Below are positions 39,885-49,090 of a stretch of DNA of 64,000 nt, piece by piece. A model generated the notes under the pieces. It worked only from the letters and a program-made list of their open reading frames with translations. It did no database searches and was not told the DNA's origin. Positions within the stretch are counted from its first letter, which is position 1; every line of letters starts with the position of its first letter. The stretch comes from Herbidospora galbida (GTDB lineage Bacteria; Actinomycetota; Actinomycetes; Streptosporangiales; Streptosporangiaceae). The translations under genes and the position numbers were made by a program. The stretch is taken from positions 124,001 through 188,000 of the forward strand of contig NZ_SZQA01000002.1 in assembly GCF_005233835.1 (NCBI RefSeq), given 5' to 3'.

Positions 39885-39967
39885 GACCACCTCCTCTCTG
39901 CGTGCTTCGTACGCTAGGCGCTCTTCTCCGGGGTGGGCAAGTCAATATCGGGCCGTAGGATCTCGTC

Positions 39968-40378
39968 ATGACCGACACCTGGCACGACGAGCTCCGGGCC
40001 CGCGGCTACCGGGTCACTCCGCAGCGCCAGCTCGTCCTCGAGGCGGTCAGCGCGCTCACCCACGCCACTCCCGAGGAGATCTGCGCCAAGGTCCAGGAGA
40101 CCGCGCGCGGGGTGAACATCTCGACCGTCTACCGCACGCTCGAACTGCTCGAAGAGCTCGGCCTGGTCACCCACACCCATCTCGGGCACGGCGCCCCGAC
40201 CTACCATCTGGCCGCCGACGCCGACCACGTCCACCTGGTCTGCCGGAGTTGCGGCCAGATCATCGAGGCGCCTCCCGAGCTGGTCGGCGACATGGTGGCC
40301 CGGCTCGACCAGGACATGGGCTTCCAGACCGACGTCCACCATCTGACGATCTTCGGGCGGTGCCGCGACTGCCGCTGA
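39968..40378 (+). CDS. Fur-family metalloregulator
   Basis: 136 residues: winged helix with GYRVTPQRQLVLEAVSALTH and VNISTVYRTLELLEELGLVT; dimerisation part with HVHLVCRSCGQIIEAPPEL and terminal CRDC. Both CxxC pairs are present, so a structural zinc site is expected. Zur, Fur or PerR type cannot be told reliably. TAGGAT at 39956-39961 ends 6 nt before the ATG, a leaderless arrangement. Neighbouring heme-associated genes suggest iron or zinc control. Confidence 0.92.
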   Translation: MTDTWHDELRARGYRVTPQRQLVLEAVSALTHATPEEICAKVQETARGVNISTVYRTLELLEELGLVTHTHLGHGAPTYHLAADADHVHLVCRSCGQIIEAPPELVGDMVARLDQDMGFQTDVHHLTIFGRCRDCR

Positions 40379-40398
40379 GCGGGCATAGCCTGAGGGGT

Positions 40399-41427
40399 AT
40401 GCGCAGCCCTTTGCTCGACGTCCCCGGGGCGGTTCCCGGCGCGTCGCCCGACGACACCGTCGCGGCCCACTACGGCGACCCCTACGCCGAACAGCGCGCC
40501 CTCGCGGCCGGCCGGGCCGTGGTCGACCGGAGCAACCGTCCCGTGATCACCGTGTCCGGGCCCGACCGGTTGAGCTGGCTCAACAGCCTGAGCTCCCAGA
40601 AGCTCGACGACCTGCCCCCCGGCGTCTGGACGCAGACGCTGTTCCTCGACCCGCAGGGGCGGCTCGAACACCACCTCCACCTGCGCGACGACGGCGAGAC
40701 GACCTGGATCCACGTCGAGCCGGGCACGTCCGAAGAGCTGATCACGTGGCTCGAGAAGATGCGGTTCATGCTCCGCGTCGAGATCACCGACGTGTCGGCC
40801 GACTGGGCCGTGGTCTCCGGCGTCCCGGGTGACGACCGGCTGATCCCGCGCTCGGAGCTGGCCGCGCAGGGGCCGCTGGCGGGGCTCTGGGCCTACGAGG
40901 CGCTGCGCATCGAGGCGCACATCCCCCGCTACGGCTTCGACACCGACCACAAGACGATCCCCCACGAGCTGGGGCTGATCGAGACGGCCGTGCACCTGAA
41001 GAAGGGCTGCTACCGGGGCCAGGAGACGGTCGCCCGCGTCCACAACCTGGGCCACCCGCCCCGCCGTCTGGTCTTCCTGCACCTCGACGGCAGCGTCGAC
41101 GAGCTGCCGCCCCACGGCACCCCGGTGACGCTGGGCGTGAGCACCCCGCTGGAGGCCGACCCCGAGGCGGCCGTCGAGGGCTCGGCGACCCCGGGCCAGA
41201 TCGGCTTCGTGGGCTCGTCGGCCCGCCATTACGAACTCGGCCCGATCGCCCTCGCGGTGGTCAAGCGGACCGTCCCGGTCGACATCGACCTGGTGGCCGG
41301 CCACGTGGCGGCCACGCAGGAGGTCATCGTTCCGCAGGACGCCGGCCGCAACGTCCAGGTCGACCCGGAACTGCGCCGGCAGGCCGCGATGATGGCCCGT
41401 GACCGGAAGCGCCCGAATCTGATGTAG
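40399..41427 (+). CDS. ygfZ: YgfZ/GcvT-like folate-binding protein
   Basis: 342 residues. GPDRLSWLNSLSSQKLDDLP near the N-terminus, LGLIETAVHLKKGCYRGQET with the invariant KGCYRGQE, and a GcvT-like barrel C-terminal domain. YgfZ assists assembly or repair of some Fe-S enzymes with tetrahydrofolate. ATG 40399 has TGAGGGG just upstream. It follows the Fur gene after 20 bp. Confidence 0.93.
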   Translation: MRSPLLDVPGAVPGASPDDTVAAHYGDPYAEQRALAAGRAVVDRSNRPVITVSGPDRLSWLNSLSSQKLDDLPPGVWTQTLFLDPQGRLEHHLHLRDDGETTWIHVEPGTSEELITWLEKMRFMLRVEITDVSADWAVVSGVPGDDRLIPRSELAAQGPLAGLWAYEALRIEAHIPRYGFDTDHKTIPHELGLIETAVHLKKGCYRGQETVARVHNLGHPPRRLVFLHLDGSVDELPPHGTPVTLGVSTPLEADPEAAVEGSATPGQIGFVGSSARHYELGPIALAVVKRTVPVDIDLVAGHVAATQEVIVPQDAGRNVQVDPELRRQAAMMARDRKRPNLM

Positions 41428-41443
41428 GCACTAGCCTGCTCGC

Positions 41444-42901
41444 GTGGGACGCGCGCTGGTGTCGATGGTGATGTTGTGCGGCCTGGTGGGCGTGGCTGCC
41501 GCGCAGCTCACCGGGTTCGTCGTGCTGTTACGGGCGATACCCCCGGGGAGGGTCGCGCCCGTCGGCTTCGTGACGCTCGTCCTGGTCATGTTCGGCTGGG
41601 CCGGCTGCCTGGTCTACGCGCTGGGGCGCGGATCGTGGCGGGCGCTGCGGCAGCGCGACGAGCGGTCGACCGGCCCGGCCCTCGACGCCGATCAGGCTCC
41701 GGGGTTGTGGCAGCTGGTGCGGGAGGTGGCCGAGGAGGCAGGCACCCGCCCTCCCCACGAGGTCCGGCTCATGTCGGAGCCCAATGTCCGGTACACCCAC
41801 GCCTTCCTGCGGGGCCGCCGCGTCCTGTACGTCGGCCTGCCGCTCCTCCAGACGATGACGGTCGGCCAGGCCCGGTTCGGGCTGGCGCATTTCATGGCGC
41901 ACTTCGCCGCAGGGCACACCCGCTGGGTCGGGTTCGCCATCCGGGCCGACACGGCCATCGTCACCACCGCCGAGGCCCTCCGGCCGACCAACCCGGCCGC
42001 GTGGGCGTTCCGCGGGTACAGATGGGTGTACCGGCTGATCGACAACGCCGTCTGCCGCCGCTGGGAGTTCCGCGCCGACGCCGTCGGCGTGCGGGTGGCC
42101 GGGTCGGCCGACGCGGTCGGCGCGATGCACGAGATCTGGGCGGTCATTGAAGCGTGGAACTCCTTCTATGACTTCCACCTGCTGCCGGGCTCTGAGGCGG
42201 GGCACCTGCCCGATGACTTGTACGGCGGCTTCGCCGAATTCGTGGCCGCGCGCAAGGACGAGCTCGACGCCCTGCGGGCCAAACCGCTCCCGGCCAACCC
42301 GTCACGGTGGGACCCGTTTCCGTCGTCGGCCACCCGCGCCGCGCGTTTCCCCGAGTCCCTCGCCGTGTCTGACGGAAGGCCCGCCACGTCGCTGATCCTC
42401 GACCTGGCCGCCGCCCAGGCGGCGCTGCGGGCCGTCGAACTGGAGGCCACCCGGGCGGCGTTGCACGCCCTCGGACGGGAGATGGAAGACGACATGGTGC
42501 TCGCCTGGCCCGAGTTCACCCACGCGGCCACCACCGCGCAGCTCGAGCGCGAGGCCGACGGCATTCTGCACACCATCGGGCTCACCGGGCCGGGGCTGCC
42601 CCAGGTGTTGCAGATGCTGGAGGACGGCGACCTCGACGAGGTCGCCCGGCCGCTGTTCCCGGACGCCGCCCCCGAGGAGCTGCCGGAGCTGTTCCTGACC
42701 CCGCTGGAGGTGCTGCTGAACCTGGCCGCCGTCCGCGCGGGCCAGGCCGTCTTCCGGCATTCGTGGAGCGAACCGGCCGAACTGGTCGCCTCCGACGGCA
42801 GCCCCCTCGACCTGACCAAGGCGGCCGAACGCGCGATCAGCGACCCGCGTGGGGCCACCGCCGAACTGGCCGAGCTGGGCATCGGGATCTGGCGGGCCTG
42901 A
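41444..42901 (+). CDS. M48-like membrane peptidase homologue without catalytic Glu
   Basis: 485 residues. Two N-terminal transmembrane helices (VSMVMLCGLVGVAAAQLTGF and VGFVTLVLVMFGWAGCLVYA). The peptidase-like domain has VRLMSEPNVRYTHAF and VLYVGLPLLQTMTVGQ, then GLAHFMAHFAAGHTR at the HEXXH position and WEFRADAVGVRVAG at the third-ligand region. The expected HELGH reads HFMAH, so both His remain but the catalytic Glu is Phe. The protein is probably inactive as a protease. A helical C-terminal region of about 200 residues follows. TAGCCT 6 nt before GTG suggests a leaderless mRNA. Confidence 0.8.
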   Translation: MGRALVSMVMLCGLVGVAAAQLTGFVVLLRAIPPGRVAPVGFVTLVLVMFGWAGCLVYALGRGSWRALRQRDERSTGPALDADQAPGLWQLVREVAEEAGTRPPHEVRLMSEPNVRYTHAFLRGRRVLYVGLPLLQTMTVGQARFGLAHFMAHFAAGHTRWVGFAIRADTAIVTTAEALRPTNPAAWAFRGYRWVYRLIDNAVCRRWEFRADAVGVRVAGSADAVGAMHEIWAVIEAWNSFYDFHLLPGSEAGHLPDDLYGGFAEFVAARKDELDALRAKPLPANPSRWDPFPSSATRAARFPESLAVSDGRPATSLILDLAAAQAALRAVELEATRAALHALGREMEDDMVLAWPEFTHAATTAQLEREADGILHTIGLTGPGLPQVLQMLEDGDLDEVARPLFPDAAPEELPELFLTPLEVLLNLAAVRAGQAVFRHSWSEPAELVASDGSPLDLTKAAERAISDPRGATAELAELGIGIWRA

Positions 42902-42906
42902 CCGCG

Positions 42907-43332
42907 TCAGACGTCGATGACCAGCGTGATCGGGCCGTCGTTGATCAGGGCGACCTTCATGTCGGCGCCGAAGCGGCCGGTCTCCACCCGCGCGCCCAGC
43001 CTGCGCAGTTCCTCCTGCACCGCGATCACCAGCGGTTCTGCCACCGGGCCCGGGGCCGCGGCCTGCCACGTGGGGCGGCGGCCCTTCCTGGTGTCGGCGT
43101 AGAGGGTGAACTGGCTGATCACCAGGAGCGGTGCCCCGACGTCGGAGCACGACTTCTCGCCGTCGAGGATGCGCAGCCCCCACAACTTCGCGGCCAGTTT
43201 CGCGGCCTCGGCCGGGCCGTCGGTGTGGGTCACCCCCACCAGGACCATCAGGCCGGGCTCGTCGATGGCGCCGACCACCGTCCCGTCGACCGTCACCGAT
43301 GCCTGGCTCACCCTCTGGACCACCGCGCGCAT
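42907..43332 (-). CDS. dtd: D-aminoacyl-tRNA deacylase
   Basis: 141 residues: [17 protein letters not shown] at the start, catalytic-site motifs [17 protein letters not shown] and [12 protein letters not shown]. It hydrolyses D-amino acids from mischarged tRNAs. It lies convergent to the M48-like gene (5 bp apart) and diverges from the asparaginase gene. Confidence 0.95.
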   Translation of the reverse strand: MRAVVQRVSQASVTVDGTVVGAIDEPGLMVLVGVTHTDGPAEAAKLAAKLWGLRILDGEKSCSDVGAPLLVISQFTLYADTRKGRRPTWQAAAPGPVAEPLVIAVQEELRRLGARVETGRFGADMKVALINDGPITLVIDV

Positions 43333-43365
43333 GGCGGGATTCTGCCATGCCCTACAGTCGACGGC

Positions 43366-44274
43366 ATGTCCGAATTGCTGGTCGAGGTGGTCCGCTCCGG
43401 GTTCGTGGAGTCGGTCCACCGCGCCCGGGTCGTCGCCGTCGACGCCGAAGGTTCCCCCGTCCTGGTCCACGGCGACGTCCAGGCCCCCTCCTCACCCCGT
43501 TCGTCGATGAAGCCGCTGCAGGCGGCCGGCATGCTGCACGCCGGGCTCGACCTCGACGGCGAGCTGCTGGCGCTGGCCTGCGGCAGCCACGCGGGCGAGC
43601 CCATCCACGTCGAGGGCGCCCGCCGGATCCTGCGCGAGGCCGGGCTCGACGAGAGCGCTCTGCGGTGCCCCGAGGACTACCCCGACGACCGGACCTCCCT
43701 CGACTTCGGCCGCGTCTACATGAACTGCTCCGGCAAGCACTCGGCCATGCTCGCGACCTGCGCGGTCAACGACTGGCCGACCGAGGGCTACCTCGACCCC
43801 ACCCACCCGCTGCAGAAGTCGATCCGCACCACCGTCGAGGAGCTCACCTCCGAGCGGATCGCCGCCACGGGCGTCGACGGCTGCGGCGCGCCGCTGTTCT
43901 ACGTGTCGATGGTGGGGGTCGTGCGGGCCTTCCGGCGGATCGTCACCGCTCCCGAAGGCTCCAAGGAGCGCCGGATCGCCGACGCGATGCGCGCCCACCC
44001 CGAATACACGAGCGGCACGACCCGGCCCGAGGCGGCCCTGATGCGTGCCGTCCCCGGGCTGATGCTGAAGGCGGGGGCCGAGGCGTTCGACGCGTTCGCG
44101 CTGGCCGACGGCCGGGCCGCCGCCGTGAAGATCGTCGACGGCGGCCAGCGGGCCAGGGTCGCGGTCACCGCCCACGCCCTGAAGGCCCTGGGCGAGGACG
44201 TCCCCGACGACCTGGTGCCGCCGATCAAGGGCGGCGGCCGGCCCGTGGGCGAGCTCCGGGTCAGAACGATCTGA
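43366..44274 (+). CDS. Asparaginase (thermolabile type)
   Basis: 302 residues of the Asparaginase_II family: [20 protein letters not shown], then [55 protein letters not shown] and [14 protein letters not shown]. It differs from the classical E. coli type. TACAGT at 43353-43358 lies 7 nt before ATG 43366. The 3' end overlaps the convergent DUF2207 gene by 14 bp. Confidence 0.92.
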   Translation: MSELLVEVVRSGFVESVHRARVVAVDAEGSPVLVHGDVQAPSSPRSSMKPLQAAGMLHAGLDLDGELLALACGSHAGEPIHVEGARRILREAGLDESALRCPEDYPDDRTSLDFGRVYMNCSGKHSAMLATCAVNDWPTEGYLDPTHPLQKSIRTTVEELTSERIAATGVDGCGAPLFYVSMVGVVRAFRRIVTAPEGSKERRIADAMRAHPEYTSGTTRPEAALMRAVPGLMLKAGAEAFDAFALADGRAAAVKIVDGGQRARVAVTAHALKALGEDVPDDLVPPIKGGGRPVGELRVRTI

Positions 44275-45835
44275 ACTGGCGGGCCGCCGAGATCGCACCC
44301 GACGTGGTCATCACGAACGTGCGCATCGAGTCGGCGAACTTCGACAGGTCCCACTCGGCGGGCCCGTGGTACCAGTACAGGTTGTCGCCCTCGGTCGTGA
44401 TCGACGACACCACGCGGGCCCACCGGTCGACGCTGTCGAAGATCACCGCGTACGGCAGGTAGCGGGAGAACAGCTCGACCCGCTGGCCCTCCGGCAGCCC
44501 GTTCACGTCGCCCGAGATGAGGAACTGGCGGAAGCCCAGCGTGTGGGCGAGCGCCGCGGCGCCCTTGGCGGTCTTGGCCGGCATGTGCTGCCCGCCGACC
44601 GTCAGGGCCGCACCGGCGATGATCACCGCCAGCCCGACCAGGCCGTAGGTGGTCTGCCAGGCCAGCACGACCGTCCCGGCCAGGCCGAGCACGGTCAGCA
44701 GGACGCCGAGGACGGTCCACCGCGACCGCACCGAGTCGGGCCGCCGGGCGAACCAGCCCTGCTTGACGACGTCGCGGTAGAGGGCGTCGCGGACCCGGGC
44801 CAGGCCGGCCGAGAAGCCGCCGTGGAGCTGGGACAGCAGGATGTCGTCGCGGAGGTCGAACATGGCGTCGTACAGGGCGCGCTCGTAGGGGAGCAGGGCC
44901 TGCACGGGGGCCTTGGGCAGCTTCACCAGGAGCCAGTCGGGGGCGTCGTAGGCGCCGCGCGGCTGTTCGTCGATGCGCAGGTAGCCGCGTACCGCCAGGT
45001 CCACGATGGTGGCCGTCACGTCGATCACGTCGGCCTGTTCGTCGATCAGGGTGCCGATCTGGCCGGGGCGCACCCCGTCGGGCGGGGCGAAGCGGCCGTC
45101 TTCGATGGGGGCGTACAGCCCCGACTCCGACTCGACCACCCGGGCGTCGCGGCCGCGCGAGCGGTAGAGGCCGTAGAGGCCGCCGAGCAGCAGCACCAGC
45201 AGGACGACCAGCGAGCCGCCGGTCCACACGTCGACGGTGAAGGCGGTGGCCAGGTCGAAGCGGCGCTCCAGGATCGGCTGGGCGCCGGTCGACCCGGCGG
45301 GGTAGGCGACCACGACCGTGAGCTGCTCGCCCTCGGCGAGGCCGGTCTGCTCGAAGGCGGCGTTCTCGGCCGACTCGTCCATGCTCGCGGCGGTGCAGCC
45401 GACCGCCGAGGCGGCCGGTCCGGCGAAGCAGGCGAGGCTCTGGATCTGGCCGGGGCCGCGCACCGACACCGTCACGGCGTCGAGCGGCCCGCCGGCCGCG
45501 AACCAGCGCAGTTCCTCGGTGCCGTCGGGCATCGGCGTGACCGCGCCGGTGACGTCGTACCCGACGGTCCCGGCGGCCGGGACGGTCAGCGTGTCGCCGT
45601 CGAGGGTTGCGCCCTTGACGTTGGTGATGCGGTAGACCCGGTCGGAGCCGTCGTCATGGCGGGTCCGGGTGGTCACGGTACGGCTCAGCGGCCCGTCGGC
45701 CCTCTCGACCACGTGCAGCACCCCGTCGGGACGCAACTGCATGGTCACCTCGCTCGTCCCGGCGGCACGGGCCGGAGCGGCGAACAGGACGATCAACAAG
45801 AGGGCCAGCCCTAACGGGCGTGCCAGAGATGTCAT
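44261..45835 (-). CDS. DUF2207 membrane protein
   Basis: 524 residues. Signal peptide LARPLGLALLLIVLFAAPAR; an extracytoplasmic beta domain (EVTMQLRPDGVLHVVERADG, RWFAAGGPLDAVTVSVRGPG); a transmembrane helix (GGSLVVLLVLLLGGLYGLYR); a cytoplasmic winged-helix-like region (VIDVTATIVDLAVRGYLRID) and two more TM helices (TVLGVLLTVLGLAGTVVLAW, YGLVGLAVIIAGAALTVGGQ). The C-terminal part has LGFRQFLISGDVNGLPEGQR and a Trp-rich end. Function unknown but widespread. TATCGT lies 8 nt before ATG 45835. Confidence 0.9.
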   Translation of the reverse strand: MTSLARPLGLALLLIVLFAAPARAAGTSEVTMQLRPDGVLHVVERADGPLSRTVTTRTRHDDGSDRVYRITNVKGATLDGDTLTVPAAGTVGYDVTGAVTPMPDGTEELRWFAAGGPLDAVTVSVRGPGQIQSLACFAGPAASAVGCTAASMDESAENAAFEQTGLAEGEQLTVVVAYPAGSTGAQPILERRFDLATAFTVDVWTGGSLVVLLVLLLGGLYGLYRSRGRDARVVESESGLYAPIEDGRFAPPDGVRPGQIGTLIDEQADVIDVTATIVDLAVRGYLRIDEQPRGAYDAPDWLLVKLPKAPVQALLPYERALYDAMFDLRDDILLSQLHGGFSAGLARVRDALYRDVVKQGWFARRPDSVRSRWTVLGVLLTVLGLAGTVVLAWQTTYGLVGLAVIIAGAALTVGGQHMPAKTAKGAAALAHTLGFRQFLISGDVNGLPEGQRVELFSRYLPYAVIFDSVDRWARVVSSITTEGDNLYWYHGPAEWDLSKFADSMRTFVMTTSGAISAARQFRSF

Positions 45836-45873
45836 GACCCGTCACGATAGTGCCATCGGAGTACGCTGAGCCG

Positions 45874-46845
45874 ATGGCACGTACCAGGCTTTACCGCAAG
45901 GGGAAGCTCGAAGCCGAGGGCTTCCCCATCGCCGACGTCTCCGACCACCTGGGCGAGCCCGACGCGGTCGTCTGGTTCGACCTGTGCACGCCGACCCGCG
46001 CCGACCTCGACGCGATCAGCGAGGAGCTGGGCCTCCACCCGCTGGCCATCGAAGACGCCCTGCACGCGAGCCAGCGCCCCAAGCTCGACGTCTACGACAG
46101 CCACATGTTCCTGAACGTCTACGCCACCCACTTCGACGGCGACACCGGCCGCCTCGAGTCGGTCGAGGCGTCGGCGTTCGTCACCGAACGGGCCCTGGTC
46201 ACCGTGCGGACCAGCGAGTCGTTCTCGATCGACCAGGTGCAGCGGCGATGGGACTCCGGCGGCGCCCTGGCCGAGCACGGGGTGGCGTTCCTGCTCCACG
46301 GCCTGCTCGACTACGTCGTCGACACCCACTTCGAGGTCGTCGAGGCCATGGACGACCAGATCGAGAAGCTGGAGGAGGGACTCTTCCACGAGACCCTGCC
46401 GGGCCCCGACGAGCAGCGCCGGACCTTCGAGCTGCGCAAGAGCCTGGTCAACCTGCGGCGGGTGGTCGCCCCGATGCGGGAGGTGGTCAACACCCTGTTC
46501 CGCCGCAACGAGATCATCCGCGACAGCACGCTGGCGCCCTACTTCCAGGACGTCTACGACCACGCCGTGCGCGCCGCCGAATGGACCGACTCGCTGCGCG
46601 ACCTGGTGGGCAACATCCGCGAGGCCCACATGACCATGGCGAACAACAAGATGAACCTGATCATGAAGCGGGTGACCAGCTGGGCGGCGATCATCGCCGT
46701 GCCCACCATGATCACCGGCTTCTACGGCCAGAACGTGCCCTATCCGGGCTCAGGCCAGCCATGGGGGTTCTGGACGTCGACGGGCCTGTGGGTGGTCGCC
46801 GCCGTCGTCCTCTACACCCAGTTCAAGAAGCGCGATTGGCTCTGA
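45874..46845 (+). CDS. CorA-family magnesium/cobalt transporter, GQN variant
   Basis: 323 residues with a long N-terminal cytoplasmic domain (LGLHPLAIEDALHASQRPKL, ASAFVTERALVTVRTSESFS), stalk helix (LEEGLFHETLPGPDEQRRTF) and two C-terminal TM helices. The pore signature, normally YGMN, is YGQN here (MITGFYGQNVPYPG). The GQN change is shared by an actinobacterial subgroup and may alter ion choice. TACGCT at 45862-45867 lies 6 nt before ATG 45874, which favours this start over 45850. Confidence 0.92.
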   Translation: MARTRLYRKGKLEAEGFPIADVSDHLGEPDAVVWFDLCTPTRADLDAISEELGLHPLAIEDALHASQRPKLDVYDSHMFLNVYATHFDGDTGRLESVEASAFVTERALVTVRTSESFSIDQVQRRWDSGGALAEHGVAFLLHGLLDYVVDTHFEVVEAMDDQIEKLEEGLFHETLPGPDEQRRTFELRKSLVNLRRVVAPMREVVNTLFRRNEIIRDSTLAPYFQDVYDHAVRAAEWTDSLRDLVGNIREAHMTMANNKMNLIMKRVTSWAAIIAVPTMITGFYGQNVPYPGSGQPWGFWTSTGLWVVAAVVLYTQFKKRDWL

Positions 46846-47181
46846 TCACCAGGGGCCGTAGGGGCCCTGGTTGCCGCCGCCGCCCTTGTATTCGCTGACG
46901 GCCGGCTTCACGTCGGCCAGGTAGATGCCCGACGCGATCACCGAGGCGATGGTGAAGATGTTCAGCATGTTCAGCCCGCCGCCCATGTATCCGGCGGCGG
47001 AGGCGAGCGTGAAGATCGTGGCGAGGCCGGTGAAGAGCATCCACAGGTTCTTGTTGAGCTTGCCGGCGGCCTGGAAGGCGCGGGCGGGGGTGCGGATCGC
47101 GTGGATCAGGGCCCACACCGACATCCCGAACGCCGCGATGGCGAGGCCCAGGAAGATGAGGTCCAGTACGCCGTAGAGCAT
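46846..47181 (-). CDS. DUF2516 membrane protein
   Basis: 111 residues: LDLIFLGLAIAAFGMSVWAL and LWMLFTGLATIFTLASAAGY plus a third segment NIFTIASVIASGIYLADVKP, ending in a Gly/Tyr-rich tail (GGGGNQGPYGPW). Three TM helices. DUF2516 is actinobacteria-specific with no assigned role. It abuts the convergent corA gene with no gap, and is downstream of the HbhA-like/XRE pair on the same strand. Confidence 0.88.
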   Translation of the reverse strand: MLYGVLDLIFLGLAIAAFGMSVWALIHAIRTPARAFQAAGKLNKNLWMLFTGLATIFTLASAAGYMGGGLNMLNIFTIASVIASGIYLADVKPAVSEYKGGGGNQGPYGPW

Positions 47182-47249
47182 CTCGTCACTCCCGCGGGGT
47201 CAATGTCGGAATGTCCACCAGCCTAGTGTCTGGTTTCCGTGGTGTGCAG

Positions 47250-47296
47250 GCCGAGAAAGCCGCGGCCCCGGTGGGGAATCTCCCACCGGGGCCGCG
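47250..47296 (-). terminator. Terminator after the HbhA-like gene
   Basis: Perfect 15-bp stem CGCGGCCCCGGTGGG / CCCACCGGGGCCGCG with a 6-nt loop at 47261-47296; on the minus strand it is followed by GCTTTCTC. Confidence 0.85.
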
Positions 47297-47306
47297 AACT
47301 GTGGTG

Positions 47307-47693
47307 TTACGAGACCTTCGACGCGGTGGACCGGCGGGCGGCCGGGCGCTTCGTCGAGGTGGTGGCCTTGGCGGCGACGGCGGGCTCGGCGGCCTCGGAG
47401 ACCTCGGTGAGCTCCAGCGCGGCCTCGCCGCTGGCCTGGCTGACGACCTTGCGGCCGCGCTTGGCCATCTCCTCGTAGAGGGCGTTCAGCCGCTCGGCGA
47501 CGGTGTTGGCGTAGTCTTCGGCCTTGCCCTGCACGCGACCGGCGTAGGCGAAGGCCTCCTCGCGGCGGGCCTGCAGCTGGATGACCCGGTCGGGGAGCTC
47601 GCGCAGCTTCTCCACCGCGAAGTCGCCGGCGCCGGTCAGGGCGTAGAACGGCTTGGACTCAGTGATCTTCTTGACCTCGGTGGCGAGGGTCAT
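47307..47693 (-). CDS. Heparin-binding hemagglutinin-like helical protein
   Basis: 128 residues. A predicted coiled-coil (LPDRVIQLQARREEAFAYAG, VAERLNALYEEMAKRGRKVV) and an Ala/Lys/Thr-rich C-terminal tail (KATTSTKRPAARRSTASKVS). This resembles the arrangement of mycobacterial HbhA (coiled coil plus basic tail) in a shorter form. Its ATG overlaps the stop of the XRE regulator by 4 nt. Mycobacterial HbhA also lies next to an XRE-like gene and DUF2516, so the locus is conserved. Confidence 0.78.
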   Translation of the reverse strand: MTLATEVKKITESKPFYALTGAGDFAVEKLRELPDRVIQLQARREEAFAYAGRVQGKAEDYANTVAERLNALYEEMAKRGRKVVSQASGEAALELTEVSEAAEPAVAAKATTSTKRPAARRSTASKVS

Positions 47694-48130
47694 GGCAGGT
47701 TGTACCCTTCTGACGTGGCGTGACCGTTAAGTGAAGCCGCATCCAGGGGCTCGGCCGGTTGCGTCGGCTGGGCCCCTTCGTTCTCCGCGGCCTTGTTCTC
47801 CTTGCGGAACGACTCGTATATGTCGACCAGAACCTGGCGCTGCCGTCCGGTGATCGTGACGTCGGCCCGGATGGCGGCCAATACGTCGCTGTCGGGCTCG
47901 CGCTCGTCGATCAGACCGGCCTGCACATAGAGCGCCTGGGACGAGATCCGCAGCCCTTTGGCGATCTGGTTGAGGATCTCGGCACTCGGCTTGCGTACTC
48001 CCCGCTCGACCTGGCTGAGGTAAGGAAAGGACACCCCGGCCTGGGCCGCGAGCTGACGCAGCGAGATCTTCGCCTGCGTGCGCTGCTCGCGGATGTATTC
48101 ACCGATCGAGCCGACCTTCGGGAGTTCCAT
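47690..48130 (-). CDS. XRE-family transcriptional regulator
   Basis: 146 residues. HTH: SIGEYIREQRTQAKISLRQL, AAQAGVSFPYLSQVERGVRK and PSAEILNQIAKGLRISSQAL. The C-terminal half (RQRQVLVDIYESFRKENKAA) is helical and acidic. ATG 48130 (MELPKVG) is chosen because GGGAG precedes it; in-frame ATGs at 48160 and 48172 exist. It is translated with the HbhA-like gene. Confidence 0.9.
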   Translation of the reverse strand: MELPKVGSIGEYIREQRTQAKISLRQLAAQAGVSFPYLSQVERGVRKPSAEILNQIAKGLRISSQALYVQAGLIDEREPDSDVLAAIRADVTITGRQRQVLVDIYESFRKENKAAENEGAQPTQPAEPLDAASLNGHATSEGYNLP

Positions 48131-48190
48131 GTCTCCCAGACTGCCAGAGCGTGTATGCATTTGCAAACGCACTGGTTAACGATAGCTAAC

Positions 48191-49090
48191 TCACTGGGGC
48201 AAGAACCACAAAAGGGGCGCCGACGTGGTTAGTAGGGCAGCCCCGGCGACGATGCCGTAGCGGTAGCGCCTGCGCATGGCCGGACCAGGCTTGACCAGCC
48301 GGTTCACCCGGGCCATCACGTTCTCGGCGCCCATGCCGAGCGCCCCGTGGGGAGTGGCGAACGCGCCGGCCGTGCCGAACCGCAGCAGCGCCGTGGCCAG
48401 CCGCTTCGGCGGCACCCGCAGCCTGGCGTGGTCGTCGGCGGCCATCTCGACCAGCAGCGCGACCGACGCGTGGGCGTCGCGCACCACCTTCGACCAGGGC
48501 AGCACCCAGCGCAGCGCGGCGAACGGCAGCAGCACCAGATCGTGGCGCTCGCGCGCGTGGGCGTCTTCGTGGGCGAGCACCGCGGCGAGCTCGTCGCGTG
48601 AGAGCAGGCTCAGGGTGCCCTCGCTGATCACGACCTGCGACTTCAGCCCGGGTACGCAGTAGGCCGCGGCCCCGGGGTGGTCGACGACCCGTACGCCGGG
48701 CACGGCCGGCTCGTCGCGGGCCACCAGTGACAGCAGCAGCCGGTGGCGGCGGCGGGCCTGGGTGGTCTGCGCCATGGCCACCACGACCACGGCCAGCAGC
48801 ACGGTCAGCAGCGCCAGCCCGGCGGCCAGCGCGCCCACCCGCTGCAGCCCGGCGGGCTCACGCCAGTGGGTGACCAGATAGACCAGCCCGTGGATCACCC
48901 CGCGCCCCCACGGTTCGAGGGCGTACGCCAGCAGCGCGCCGACGGAGGCCAGCCCCCAGGTCAGGCCGAGGGCCTGCCACAGGGCGATCGCGGCCCGGGG
49001 AGCGCGCCACGTCCAGCGGACGGACGTCATCCGCCACGCGGACACCGCGCAGACGGCGGCGAGCGCGGCGAGCGCGACGGCCGCGATCAC
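48191..49090 (-). CDS. M56-family (BlaR1-like) membrane metallopeptidase
   Basis: 299 residues. At least three TM helices and a zinc peptidase motif in DELAAVLAHEDAHARERHDL (HEDAH fits HEXXH) with VEMAADDHARL as third-ligand segment. It keeps HEXXH, unlike the M48-like protein at 41444. There is no extracellular beta-lactam sensor domain. The pairing with a BlaI-like repressor, whose stop overlaps its start by 4 nt, is the standard operon in actinomycetes; the protease presumably cleaves the repressor. Confidence 0.92.
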   Translation of the reverse strand: MIAAVALAALAAVCAVSAWRMTSVRWTWRAPRAAIALWQALGLTWGLASVGALLAYALEPWGRGVIHGLVYLVTHWREPAGLQRVGALAAGLALLTVLLAVVVVAMAQTTQARRRHRLLLSLVARDEPAVPGVRVVDHPGAAAYCVPGLKSQVVISEGTLSLLSRDELAAVLAHEDAHARERHDLVLLPFAALRWVLPWSKVVRDAHASVALLVEMAADDHARLRVPPKRLATALLRFGTAGAFATPHGALGMGAENVMARVNRLVKPGPAMRRRYRYGIVAGAALLTTSAPLLWFLPQ

